Position numbers and translations under genes: made by a program. 30,582 bases of DNA, taken from contig DIUI01000032.1 of NCBI GenBank assembly GCA_002428215.1, positions 1-30,582 of the forward strand, given 5' to 3'. The stretch is from Prolixibacteraceae bacterium UBA6162. Lineage in GTDB: Bacteria; Bacteroidota; Bacteroidia; Bacteroidales; Prolixibacteraceae. Within the stretch, counting starts at the first letter, position 1, and each line of letters starts with the position of its first letter. A model generated the notes under the pieces. That model was given only the letters and a program-made list of their open reading frames with translations, did no database searches and was not told where the DNA came from. This document shows positions 17,082-24,854 of the stretch, piece after piece.

Positions 17082-17212
17082 ATTCACTACATTTTATCGA
17101 TAGCAAGATAGAAAATAATTCAGAATCAAAGTCATGCGCTTTCATCTTAACCGAAATCCACTATTCAGAAACTGATCGCGGAAGACCCTTCAATTGATGA
17201 AAGACTCAATGT

Positions 17213-17247
17213 TAAAACAAGCCGGCACCCCATAATGCAGAGTGCCG
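17213..17247 (-). terminator. Probable terminator of metK
   Basis: On the minus strand CGGCACTC (17240-17247) pairs with GGGTGCCG (17223-17230) around a 9-base loop, with one G-U pair. A short TTTT follows at 17214-17217. It lies 33 bases past the metK stop. The weak T tract keeps confidence moderate. Confidence 0.5.
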
Positions 17248-17279
17248 ATTGCGAACAGTTGAGAAACTGTGCTGTACGC

Positions 17280-18536
17280 TTATAAAAGTTTAAAAGTTTT
17301 TTTAATTGTATCTACCATATTAAGATTCTCCCATGTAAAATATTCCAGTTCCAGGGTTTTGGGCTGGTGGTATGGAGAGTTGTATTGAACGGTTTCCACA
17401 AATGGAGTGCGGCCCATATGGCCATACGCAGCCGTTTTGAGGTAAATTGGACGTCGAAGTTTGAGTGTTTTTTCGATAACCGCAGGACGCAAATCGAACA
17501 GCTTTTGTATTTTCTGTGCAATTGCACTGTCGGAGACCTTAACATTGCTTCTTCCGTAGGTATTAACAAATACACCAACCGGCTTGGCAACACCAATAGC
17601 ATATGCCAGCTGGACGAGCATTTCGTCGGCCACTCCGGCAGCTACCATATTTTTGGCAATATGGCGGGCTGCATAGGCAGCCGAGCGATCAACTTTCGAG
17701 GGATCTTTCCCTGAAAAAGCTCCTCCGCCGTGCGCGCCTTTACCTCCATAAGTATCCACAATGATTTTGCGCCCGGTGAGTCCGGTATCGCCGTGGGGGC
17801 CGCCAATTACAAACTTCCCTGTTGGATTAACATGGTATATAATTTCTCCTTCAAACAACTTCTGGAGATGGTTGGGAAGCTGCGCAATTACCCTCGGCAT
17901 AAGGATCTGAATAACATCCTTCCGAATTTTGTTCAGCATCGCCTCATCTTCCTCAAAATCGTCGTGCTGAGTTGAAACGACAACGGTATGCACCCTTGCC
18001 GGGGTATGATCGTCGTTGTATTCGATGGTAACCTGCGATTTTGAATCAGGACGCAGATAAGGCATTAATTTTCCCTCGCGTCTCAAAACGGCAAGTTCGA
18101 GCAAAATCCGGTGCGAAAGTTCCAGAGGCAAAGGCATAAAGCTGTCGGTGTCCTTGCATGCATAGCCAAACATCATACCCTGGTCTCCGGCACCCTGGTC
18201 AATTTTTTTCTTTCTGTCGACACCCATATTGATGTCAGGACTTTGCTCATGAATAGCTACCAAAACCCCACAGGATTCAGCATCAAAACGGTACTCCGCT
18301 TTGGTATAGCCAATCTGCTCAATTACCCTTCGGGCAACATCCTGAACTTCGACGTAGGTTTTAGACTTAACCTCACCTGCAACAACAACTTGCCCGGTGG
18401 TTACGAGTGTCTCAATGGCCACTTTCGAGTTGGCATCGAAAGCCAAAAAATGGTCAAGCAGGGCATCCGAAATCTGATCGGCCACCTTATCGGGATGCCC
18501 TTCCGAAACAGATTCACTTGTAAATAAATAACTCAT
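17280..18536 (-). CDS. metK: S-adenosylmethionine synthetase MetK
   Basis: MetK makes S-adenosylmethionine from methionine and ATP in the cytoplasm. The 418-residue protein is full length and shows the family signatures: GHPDK (13-17), [11 protein letters not shown] (115-125), [21 protein letters not shown], and the glycine-rich [19 protein letters not shown] loop. It is slightly longer than the E. coli enzyme because of loops around 170-210, as is common in Bacteroidota. It stands alone between its terminator and the gldA gene, with a long untranslated leader (see 18537-18697). Confidence 0.97.
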   Translation of the reverse strand: MSYLFTSESVSEGHPDKVADQISDALLDHFLAFDANSKVAIETLVTTGQVVVAGEVKSKTYVEVQDVARRVIEQIGYTKAEYRFDAESCGVLVAIHEQSPDINMGVDRKKKIDQGAGDQGMMFGYACKDTDSFMPLPLELSHRILLELAVLRREGKLMPYLRPDSKSQVTIEYNDDHTPARVHTVVVSTQHDDFEEDEAMLNKIRKDVIQILMPRVIAQLPNHLQKLFEGEIIYHVNPTGKFVIGGPHGDTGLTGRKIIVDTYGGKGAHGGGAFSGKDPSKVDRSAAYAARHIAKNMVAAGVADEMLVQLAYAIGVAKPVGVFVNTYGRSNVKVSDSAIAQKIQKLFDLRPAVIEKTLKLRRPIYLKTAAYGHMGRTPFVETVQYNSPYHQPKTLELEYFTWENLNMVDTIKKTFKLL

Positions 18537-18697
18537 TATCCCAAATTTTTATATCCGACAATAGCTGCCGAATGATTAAACAAATAAAAGCTGCGGGATA
18601 ATAGACTGAATAGCAAGTACTAAACAGATTGTTTTAGCATTTTTTTTTGGTGGTTGCAATCAATCACAAATTTTTCCACGTAGCGTGGACAAATGTA
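18537..18697 (-). promoter_or_regulatory. metK leader with -7 box and start-site hairpin
   Basis: On the minus strand TACATTTG (18690-18697) matches TAnnTTTG. It is directly followed by a perfect 6-base-pair hairpin, TCCACG-cta-CGTGGA (18675-18689), at or just after the likely start site. About 150 bases then separate this from the metK ATG. No TTG is found at the usual distance upstream. The leader is A/T rich and has no known riboswitch that I can demonstrate. Confidence 0.4.
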
Positions 18698-18732
18698 ATA
18701 TAATTTGAAAATAAAAAAAAGCAGATGATCTT

Positions 18733-19647
18733 TTAATCAGTCGGTTGAGTAAGTTGCCTGAATACCGCCTCCAGATTTTCCTGTTGTTGCTGCATTTCAA
18801 GAATAATACGCTGACTATTTACGGCAAAGCGAAACAAGGCAGGACGAACATCTGCAGCACTCGAAGAGAAGACAACGGCTTCTGCCTGGGTAACCTCTGC
18901 TGAATCTACTCCTTCAACCTCAAGCAAATCAGAGGCATTAACACTTCTGTCAAAAATTATCCGCACCTTCTGACGGCCCTGTGATGCAGCCGACTTTAAG
19001 CCCTCTATTGGACTATCTGCCACTTTGCGTCCTTTGTTAATGATTACTGCCCGGCTGCACATAGCCTCTATCTCGGCAAGAATATGGGATGATAGAATTA
19101 CAGTCTTTTCTCTTCCAACTTCAGCAATCAACCTTCTAATCTCAGCCAGCTGGTTGGGATCGAGGCCCGAGGTGGGCTCATCCAAAATCAGCACCTCAGG
19201 ATTGTGCATCAATGCCTGTGCAAGCCCAACGCGCTGTCGATAGCCTTTGGATAAGGCACCTATTTTTTTGTGTTTCTCGAGACCAAGGCCAGTAAGATCA
19301 ATCATTTCCCTCAAGCGTGCAGTACGGTTCGGAATCCTGTAAAATCCCGCAGCCATTTCCAGATATTCGGTGACATACAAATCTGAATAGAGAGGATTAT
19401 GCTCGGGAAGATAGCCAATAAGCCTTTTTACCCCGGTGTTCTCGGGGGAAACTTTTTCGCCACATACCCGCACAATTCCGGATGACGGCAACAGATAACC
19501 TGCCACAATTCTCATCAGGGTAGATTTACCTGCCCCATTTGGACCCAAAAATCCAACCATCTGACCGGGGTTCACAGAAAAAGAGAGATCACTCAGAGCC
19601 TCCTGTGTTCCATAAAACTTGCTTATGTGCTCTATTTCTATCGACAT
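18733..19647 (-). CDS. gldA: ABC transporter ATP-binding protein, GldA type
   Basis: This 304-residue ATPase powers an ABC transporter from the cytoplasmic face. It has Walker A GPNGAGKST (35-43), the signature LSKGYRQRVGLAQAL (about 132-146), Walker B VLILDEPTSGLDP and the switch histidine in LSSHIL. The N-terminus (MSIEIEHISKFYGTQEALSDLSFSV) and the C-terminal regulatory domain fit the GldA group, the ATPase of the GldAFG gliding transporter. Membrane partners gldF and gldG are not in the window, so gliding cannot be concluded and other DrrA-like exporters remain possible. It is divergent from ispG. Confidence 0.88.
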   Translation of the reverse strand: MSIEIEHISKFYGTQEALSDLSFSVNPGQMVGFLGPNGAGKSTLMRIVAGYLLPSSGIVRVCGEKVSPENTGVKRLIGYLPEHNPLYSDLYVTEYLEMAAGFYRIPNRTARLREMIDLTGLGLEKHKKIGALSKGYRQRVGLAQALMHNPEVLILDEPTSGLDPNQLAEIRRLIAEVGREKTVILSSHILAEIEAMCSRAVIINKGRKVADSPIEGLKSAASQGRQKVRIIFDRSVNASDLLEVEGVDSAEVTQAEAVVFSSSAADVRPALFRFAVNSQRIILEMQQQQENLEAVFRQLTQPTD

Positions 19648-19662
19648 ATCCTAACGGCAAAA

Positions 19663-19670
19663 CAAAAGTA
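19663..19670 (-). promoter_or_regulatory. Candidate -7 box for gldA
   Basis: TACTTTTG on the minus strand fits TAnnTTTG and lies 16 bases upstream of the gldA ATG, leaving a very short leader. No spaced TTG was found. Confidence 0.35.
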
Positions 19671-19682
19671 GCCTAATCTTTT

Positions 19683-19709
19683 TATATTTGAGTGAATGGA
19701 TTAAATTTG
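19683..19709 (+). promoter_or_regulatory. Two candidate -7 boxes for ispG
   Basis: TATATTTG (19683-19690) and TAAATTTG (19702-19709) both fit TAnnTTTG and lie 26-52 bases upstream of the ispG ATG. Neither has a TTG at the usual spacing, so which one is used cannot be told. Confidence 0.35.
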
Positions 19710-19735
19710 CACTTTCAGGATTGGGGTCGGCTCTT

Positions 19736-21589
19736 ATGGAAAACACTAACTTTAAGTATATTAACAACCTGTTGAAATTTGAACGTTTCAATACTGCGGT
19801 TGTGGAGATCGGCACCATACCCCTCGGGGGAGCCCACCCTATTCGGATTCAGTCAATGACCGATACCGACACCAAAGATACAGAGGCTACCGTAAATCAA
19901 ATCATTACCATTATTAAAGCCGGTGCCGACTATGTAAGGGTTACGGTAAAGGATGAACGGGATGCCGAAAATCTGCGCAACATAAAAAAGGAGCTGGTCG
20001 ATCGGGGTTATAACAACCCCCTTATAGGTGACATCCACTTTAACCCCAAACTAGCCGAAATTGCTGCCAGATATATTAGCAAAATACGCATCAATCCGGG
20101 GAACTTCTACGACAAAAGGGCTCAATTCAAATTTAAGGTGTATACCGATGAAGAGTATCGGGATGAACTCAAAAAGATAGAGGAGTTGTTTGTTCCATTC
20201 CTCGAAATGCTGAAAAGGAGCAACACCTCTCTGCGGATTGGAGCGAATCAGGGCTCTTTATCCGATCGGGTTATGAGCAGGTATGGAGATACTCCCACCG
20301 GTATTGTGGAATCCGTAATGGAGTTTATTCGTATCTGCCAAAAGGTCGATTTTAAGAATGTTGTCATTTCGATAAAGTCGAGCAACACCCGGATTATGGT
20401 TTACACTGTGCGGTTACTCTGCTTTAAAATGCGTGCAGAGGATATGTCGTACCCCATACATCTTGGCGTTACCGAAGCAGGCGAAGGTGAAGAGGGCCGC
20501 ATTCGGTCGGCTGTTGGGATAGGTGCCCTTTTGGCCGACGGAATTGGTGACACAATCCGTATATCCCTCACCGAAAGGCCTGAACGGGAGATCCCTGTAG
20601 CACAAAAGCTGATAAGCCACATTCGGAGCTATCAATATCACCAGCCAATAACTGCCCCCCTGCACGCTCAGACCAATCCTTTTGAATATGAGCGCCGCAG
20701 TACTCGGCCTGTGATCAATATGGGAGGCAAAAATTTGCCTGTGGTAATCGCCGATCTGGCAGATCGGTCACTGAATGAAATTCTTCCCATTCGTGGGAAA
20801 CTGATTCCCGATTATTTCAAGTCGGGCAATAAAATTCTTGATATTGAGGGAAATCAATATCCTATTATTTCGCTCGAGGAGTACCTGTTCGAGAGTACCC
20901 GGTGGGGTCGTATGAAGTTCATCAGAACCCATAAGGCCGAATTCGACAGGTTTATGAAACTCCATCCGGAGATCATTACCAAACTTAAGCAAACACGAAA
21001 AACCGTATTGATCCTGGAAAGCTTTAACAGTAATCCGCTGGCTGAGTTACGTGCATTCTTTATGATGCTTGAAACCCATATCTGGAAGGTTCCGGTGGTG
21101 CTCTACCGTAAATACCGTGAGCGGTCGCTCGAGGACTTGCAAATAAAAGCCTCGGCCGATTTAGGAGGTCTGTTTATTGATGGATACGGCGATGGAATTT
21201 GCATAAGCAACGAACACGACAACACCTCTTTTACCGAACTCAAAGATCTGAGCTTTGGCATTCTCCAGGCTTCGCGGATGCGGGTGTCCAAAACCGAATT
21301 CATTTCTTGCCCGGGCTGCGGACGAACTCTGTTCGACCTGCACGAAACCACTAAGAAGATTAAAGAGCATTTCAACCATCTGCACCATTTAAAAATTGGC
21401 ATAATGGGATGTGTGGTAAATGGTCCCGGCGAAATGAGCGATGCAGATTATGGCTTTGTAGGTGCAGGGAAGAACAATGTAAACCTATACAAGGGACAAA
21501 AATTGGTAAAACGGCACATTCCCTATGAAAATGCTGTTGAAGAGCTGGAGCAGCTGATTAAGGAGAATGGCGACTGGGCAGAGCGTTAA
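19736..21589 (+). CDS. ispG: 4-hydroxy-3-methylbut-2-enyl diphosphate synthase IspG, long form
   Basis: IspG reduces methylerythritol cyclodiphosphate to HMBPP in the MEP pathway with a [4Fe-4S] cluster. The 617-residue protein is the long form with a central insert, as in Bacteroidota, Chlorobi and plants, compared with about 370 residues in E. coli. The barrel part shows IRIQSMTDTDTKD, DYVRVTVKDERDA and GDTIRISLTERPE. The cluster domain has Cys525 and Cys528 (SCPGCG), Cys559 (GIMGCVVNGPGE) and the glutamate ligand Glu566. The ATG at 19736 is chosen because residues before it overlap promoter-like sequence and are not conserved. The NikR-like gene follows after 72 bases and may be cotranscribed. 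Confidence 0.96.
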   Translation: MENTNFKYINNLLKFERFNTAVVEIGTIPLGGAHPIRIQSMTDTDTKDTEATVNQIITIIKAGADYVRVTVKDERDAENLRNIKKELVDRGYNNPLIGDIHFNPKLAEIAARYISKIRINPGNFYDKRAQFKFKVYTDEEYRDELKKIEELFVPFLEMLKRSNTSLRIGANQGSLSDRVMSRYGDTPTGIVESVMEFIRICQKVDFKNVVISIKSSNTRIMVYTVRLLCFKMRAEDMSYPIHLGVTEAGEGEEGRIRSAVGIGALLADGIGDTIRISLTERPEREIPVAQKLISHIRSYQYHQPITAPLHAQTNPFEYERRSTRPVINMGGKNLPVVIADLADRSLNEILPIRGKLIPDYFKSGNKILDIEGNQYPIISLEEYLFESTRWGRMKFIRTHKAEFDRFMKLHPEIITKLKQTRKTVLILESFNSNPLAELRAFFMMLETHIWKVPVVLYRKYRERSLEDLQIKASADLGGLFIDGYGDGICISNEHDNTSFTELKDLSFGILQASRMRVSKTEFISCPGCGRTLFDLHETTKKIKEHFNHLHHLKIGIMGCVVNGPGEMSDADYGFVGAGKNNVNLYKGQKLVKRHIPYENAVEELEQLIKENGDWAER

Positions 21590-21661
21590 TTATGGATCTA
21601 TATCTGATTTATTTCCCGGGAAACCTTTACCTTTAAAGGCCAACCCTATGAACCCACTTCT

Positions 21662-22063
21662 ATGTCTGTAACACGTTTTGGTGTATCTCTTGAGGAAGAG
21701 CTTCTAAAAGCACTCGATGAATATGTTGTCGACAACAGCTTTCCAAACCGGTCGCAGGCCATCCGATTCCTGATCGAAAAAAATTTAGTGGAGAAGAAGT
21801 GGCAATGCGACAATGTTGTGGCTGGAGCAATAACCCTGGTGTATGAACAGGACCGAAACGATGTTAGAAGTCGTTCGTCCGAAATCCAGGCACTTTACCG
21901 GGATGTGGTGCTCTCTTCTCAATTCCATTATGTAAGCACTTCAAACTGTCTCGAGATTGTGGCAGTGAAGGGTCCATCGCGGCGGTTGACCGAATTATCC
22001 GACAAGCTTATTTCGATCCGGGGAATGCAGCATGGAAAAATTGTGATGTCGAAAGCGGATTAA
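21662..22063 (+). CDS. NikR-family ribbon-helix-helix regulator lacking most nickel ligands
   Basis: This 133-residue protein is colinear with NikR. It has an N-terminal ribbon-helix-helix DNA-binding segment (RFGVSLEEELLKALDEYV, then NRSQAIRFLIEK) and a C-terminal ACT-like domain (NVVAGAITLVYEQD to GMQHGKIVM). Aligned without gaps to E. coli NikR from memory, the four high-affinity nickel ligands His76, His87, His89 and Cys95 correspond to Ala77, Phe88, Tyr90 and Cys96, so only the cysteine remains. A histidine (His89) lies between the two lost positions. It may sense another metal or act without nickel. A NikR-like operator lies just downstream, before a TonB-dependent receptor that it probably controls. 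Confidence 0.9.
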   Translation: MSVTRFGVSLEEELLKALDEYVVDNSFPNRSQAIRFLIEKNLVEKKWQCDNVVAGAITLVYEQDRNDVRSRSSEIQALYRDVVLSSQFHYVSTSNCLEIVAVKGPSRRLTELSDKLISIRGMQHGKIVMSKAD

Positions 22064-22080
22064 ATTTTTTTCTATCTTGC

Positions 22081-22108
22081 GTAACACTTTTTTAAACTTT
22101 TGTGTTAC
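22081..22108. promoter_or_regulatory. NikR-like operator upstream of TonB-dependent receptor
   Basis: A perfect inverted repeat, GTAACAC (22081-22087), 14 bases, GTGTTAC (22102-22108), lies five bases before the receptor ATG. Written as GTAACA-N16-TGTTAC it has the half-site length, spacing and outer GTA/TAC of the E. coli NikR box GTATGA-N16-TCATAC. A -7-like TATCTTGC ends at 22080, directly before the left half-site, so binding would block initiation. Confidence 0.7.
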
Positions 22109-22113
22109 CAAAT

Positions 22114-24201
22114 ATGAAAAATATTGCACTGGCAATTTTGGGTGTATGTATAGCCCTAATACCACTTTCTGCACAAACCCTGAATGGGATTGTAACCGAT
22201 GCTCAAACCGGAGAAAACCTCACTGGAGCAACTGTGATACAGTTGCGGGGGAATGCCGGAACTACTACTGACAGCCAGGGTGCTTTTCGTCTGCAACTTC
22301 CTTCAGGTAAGGTATCCGTTGAAGTTCGACATTTGGGCTACAGACCGGTACGAAAAGAATTTACGATTGAAGAAGGGGGCTCCCAAACGAGTAATTTTGC
22401 ATTGGAGTCTGAAACCTATTATCAGGATCAGGTGGTGGTAACGGCCAATAAAACCGGGATGAACCGTGATTATGCCACCATGAACATTACGGTAATTGAT
22501 CAGAATTTAATAGAACAGAGTTCGGCCTCCAATATTTTACCTGTGATCAGCGCACAAGTGCCGGGACTATTTGTTAGCGAACGCGGAATTACAGGTTTTG
22601 GACTGGCTGGAGGCTCTGCCGGGAAGATAAGCATTCGTGGGGTAGGCGGCAGTGATGCCTCTTTTCCTGTATTGCTGCTCATCGACGGACAGCCTCAGTT
22701 TATGGGTATGATGGGACATCCCATTCCCGACGCCTATGTATCGTCGGATATTGAGAAAGTAGAAGTGGTAAAAGGCCCGGCATCTTTGCTGTATGGAACC
22801 AATGCCATGGGGGGTGCCATCAACCTTATCACCAGAAGGCAGAAAACAGAAGGCTTTTCATTGAGGGGCAGGATCATGTACGGCTCGTATGATACCCGGA
22901 AATATACAGCTTCGGCCGGTTTCAGAAAAAACCGTTTCAATGTTATGGCATCTTTCAACCACGACGAAACCGATGGAGCACGTCCCAATTCCGATTTTTC
23001 CATCAACAACGGATATGTAAAGCTCGGCTACGAAATCAACGATCATTTGCAGCTGGATGTTAATGCCCAGCACAGTCTTTTTAAGGCATACGATCCGGGA
23101 TCTGTATATCACCCCAATCCTGCAATTTACGACAACAAAAGTCAGTGGGTCGATATTGCGCGCTCCAATGTCTATTTTACCCTCTCCAACCAATTTGAAA
23201 AGCTCACAGGAGGAATAAAAGCGTACCACATGAGTGGTGATCATGCCATCTACGACGGGTGGCGTTCGAACGACGAAAACATGGGAGTTAGCCTCTACCA
23301 GGGATTCAGATTAACAAGCACAAGCCAAATCAGCGCTGGGGCTGATTACAAGAAGTATGGCGGCAGAGGAACTGCAGCATCGCTGGGAGCAAGAAGCGGC
23401 GAATGGATCTCTGTTGAGGAGCGTGCCATTTATACTATGCTGCAGCAAACCGTCGCCGGAGCGATAACAGTAAATGCGGGTATCAGGTTAGACCAACATA
23501 CGCTTTTCTCGACCAACTGGGTACCCCATTTTGGAGTAACTTACAAGGTTGCATCCCCTTCGGTAATCAAAGCCTCCATTGCCAAAGGTTTCCGGAATCC
23601 TGCCATTCGTGAACTCTATCTGTTCCCAACAGCCAACAGCGAAGTGCTTCCTGAATCGATGTGGAACTATGAAATTACCTATGAGCACAAATTTGCATCG
23701 GGTAAAGGAAATGCCGATTTCACACTATTTCTATCGGAAGGAGAGAATCTGATACTGGCAGTACCCAATCCAAACGCGCCACCGCCGTTTAAAAATCAAA
23801 ACTCTGGCGCATTTTCGCACTATGGAGCGGAGGGCAGCATACGCTACAGGATCATGAACGATTGGCAAATGTCGGCCGGATATAGCTATTTGCACATGGA
23901 TACACCAAAAATATCATCACCCGAACATCAATTTTCGCTGAGTAGCCATTATCAAACCGGGGACTTAAATCTTACCGGGAATCTTCAATACATAGGGAAT
24001 CTATATACCCGGGTTGCTGCCGGGGCCGACCCTATCAGTAACAGCTTTCTGCAGCTCGGAGCAAGAGCCTCCTATGCCTTAACCAAAAACATCGATCTTT
24101 CGCTTTCGGCCGAAAACCTGCTCAATCAGGAATACCAGTTGCAATATGGCTACCCAATGCCCGGCAGGACACTCTTTGCAGGCATAAGTTTTCAATTTTA
24201 G
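22114..24201 (+). CDS. TonB-dependent outer-membrane receptor, probably metal-related
   Basis: This 695-residue receptor imports a bound ligand across the outer membrane using TonB energy. It has a signal peptide ending at LSAQ (21), a carboxypeptidase-like beta domain (22-105; GIVTDAQTGENLTGATV), a TonB-box-like DQVVVTA, a plug domain (about 115-225; VLLLIDGQPQFMGMMGHPIP, then VEVVKGPASLLYGTNAMGG), and a beta-barrel ending GISFQF. The methionine/histidine-rich plug loop (PQFMGMMGHP) could bear on metal-complex recognition. The ATG at 22114 begins the signal peptide; an in-frame GTG at 22102 lies in the operator. Control by the adjacent NikR-like protein is inferred from that operator. No terminator is visible downstream. 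Confidence 0.93.
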   Translation: MKNIALAILGVCIALIPLSAQTLNGIVTDAQTGENLTGATVIQLRGNAGTTTDSQGAFRLQLPSGKVSVEVRHLGYRPVRKEFTIEEGGSQTSNFALESETYYQDQVVVTANKTGMNRDYATMNITVIDQNLIEQSSASNILPVISAQVPGLFVSERGITGFGLAGGSAGKISIRGVGGSDASFPVLLLIDGQPQFMGMMGHPIPDAYVSSDIEKVEVVKGPASLLYGTNAMGGAINLITRRQKTEGFSLRGRIMYGSYDTRKYTASAGFRKNRFNVMASFNHDETDGARPNSDFSINNGYVKLGYEINDHLQLDVNAQHSLFKAYDPGSVYHPNPAIYDNKSQWVDIARSNVYFTLSNQFEKLTGGIKAYHMSGDHAIYDGWRSNDENMGVSLYQGFRLTSTSQISAGADYKKYGGRGTAASLGARSGEWISVEERAIYTMLQQTVAGAITVNAGIRLDQHTLFSTNWVPHFGVTYKVASPSVIKASIAKGFRNPAIRELYLFPTANSEVLPESMWNYEITYEHKFASGKGNADFTLFLSEGENLILAVPNPNAPPPFKNQNSGAFSHYGAEGSIRYRIMNDWQMSAGYSYLHMDTPKISSPEHQFSLSSHYQTGDLNLTGNLQYIGNLYTRVAAGADPISNSFLQLGARASYALTKNIDLSLSAENLLNQEYQLQYGYPMPGRTLFAGISFQF

Positions 24202-24800
24202 ATTAGATGGGTTTTAAAGGTTCTAAAATGAATTTAACAAAATTCCCTGTAAAGAAAAATTTACTCATAATGAATTAATTGTCCATTTGATAGATACAGA
24301 TTTTAGCGAAAAGCATCTTAAACGATAATAGGTTTGCTGTCAGTCGCAAAACTCGGGCAAGAATCTGGTTTTGAAAAGACAGACTTCTAACAACCTAATA
24401 ATTTGGATAAAATCCGGGCCATTTGATTATAACTATGAAATTATTAGAAATAAGGGATTTGCCAAAATGGGTACAATAAAGTGGAGGAAAATCATGCTGC
24501 AGTTGCTTTACCGAATCTAACATTGCAGACGTAATTTTAGATTAATCGATTATTGGAGATTACTGACCAAAATTATCTGATGAATCAATGAGAAAAATTT
24601 TGTCAATAATTTTTAGAATGGAAATGGCCTCTTTCATAGGAGCAAGCAAGTTCTCAATTTGGCCATATCGGCATTAAGAATAGAAAGCCATACACAGCCC
24701 TGCCCAATTACGCCATATGGCATACAGTAAAACATTAACCCCATAGGTTCATGACTGCAATTAACTGTTATTGCTTTGTTTTGTAATATTGATGTAATAA
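24202..24800. other. About 600-base A/T-rich gap without a recognised gene
   Basis: I see no credible gene on either strand between the receptor stop and the SusD terminator. Stops are frequent in all frames, and short open stretches (such as one beginning near 24435) match nothing I know. No tRNA-like fold, direct repeat or inverted terminal repeat stood out. It may be decayed sequence or hold an unannotated RNA. Confidence 0.4.
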
Positions 24801-24833
24801 AAAAGGCTGTCCCCCGGAAGGAGACAGCCTTTT
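24795..24833 (-). terminator. Strong terminator of the SusC/SusD operon
   Basis: A perfect 11-base-pair stem, AAAAGGCTGTC (24801-24811) with GACAGCCTTTT (24823-24833), has two further G-C pairs inside an 11-base loop. On the minus strand it runs into TTTTTTATT, 22 bases after the SusD stop. It is nearly symmetrical and could also slow transcription from the receptor side. Confidence 0.88.
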
Positions 24834-24854
24834 CACAAATTATCATCAAAAATC

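Noticed and set aside
18632..18657. Possible SAM-I-like core (GCAACC, then TGCTAAAA) in the metK leader
   Set aside because: The pairing GGT before GCTAA is missing, and no GAGGGA or other SAM-I core elements lie upstream. A SAM-II fold could not be built either.
18733..19647. Gliding motility inferred from the GldA-type ATPase
   Set aside because: No gldF, gldG or other gld/spr genes are in the window, and GldA-like ATPases occur in non-gliding Bacteroidota.
21668..21687. Second GTAACAC followed by GTGTATC inside the start of the NikR-like gene
   Set aside because: Spacing is 6 bases instead of 14, the right half is imperfect, and the bases encode the conserved VTRFGVS strand.
24634..24849. 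71-codon minus-strand reading frame
   Set aside because: Its first part lies in the SusD terminator hairpin and the rest resembles no protein.
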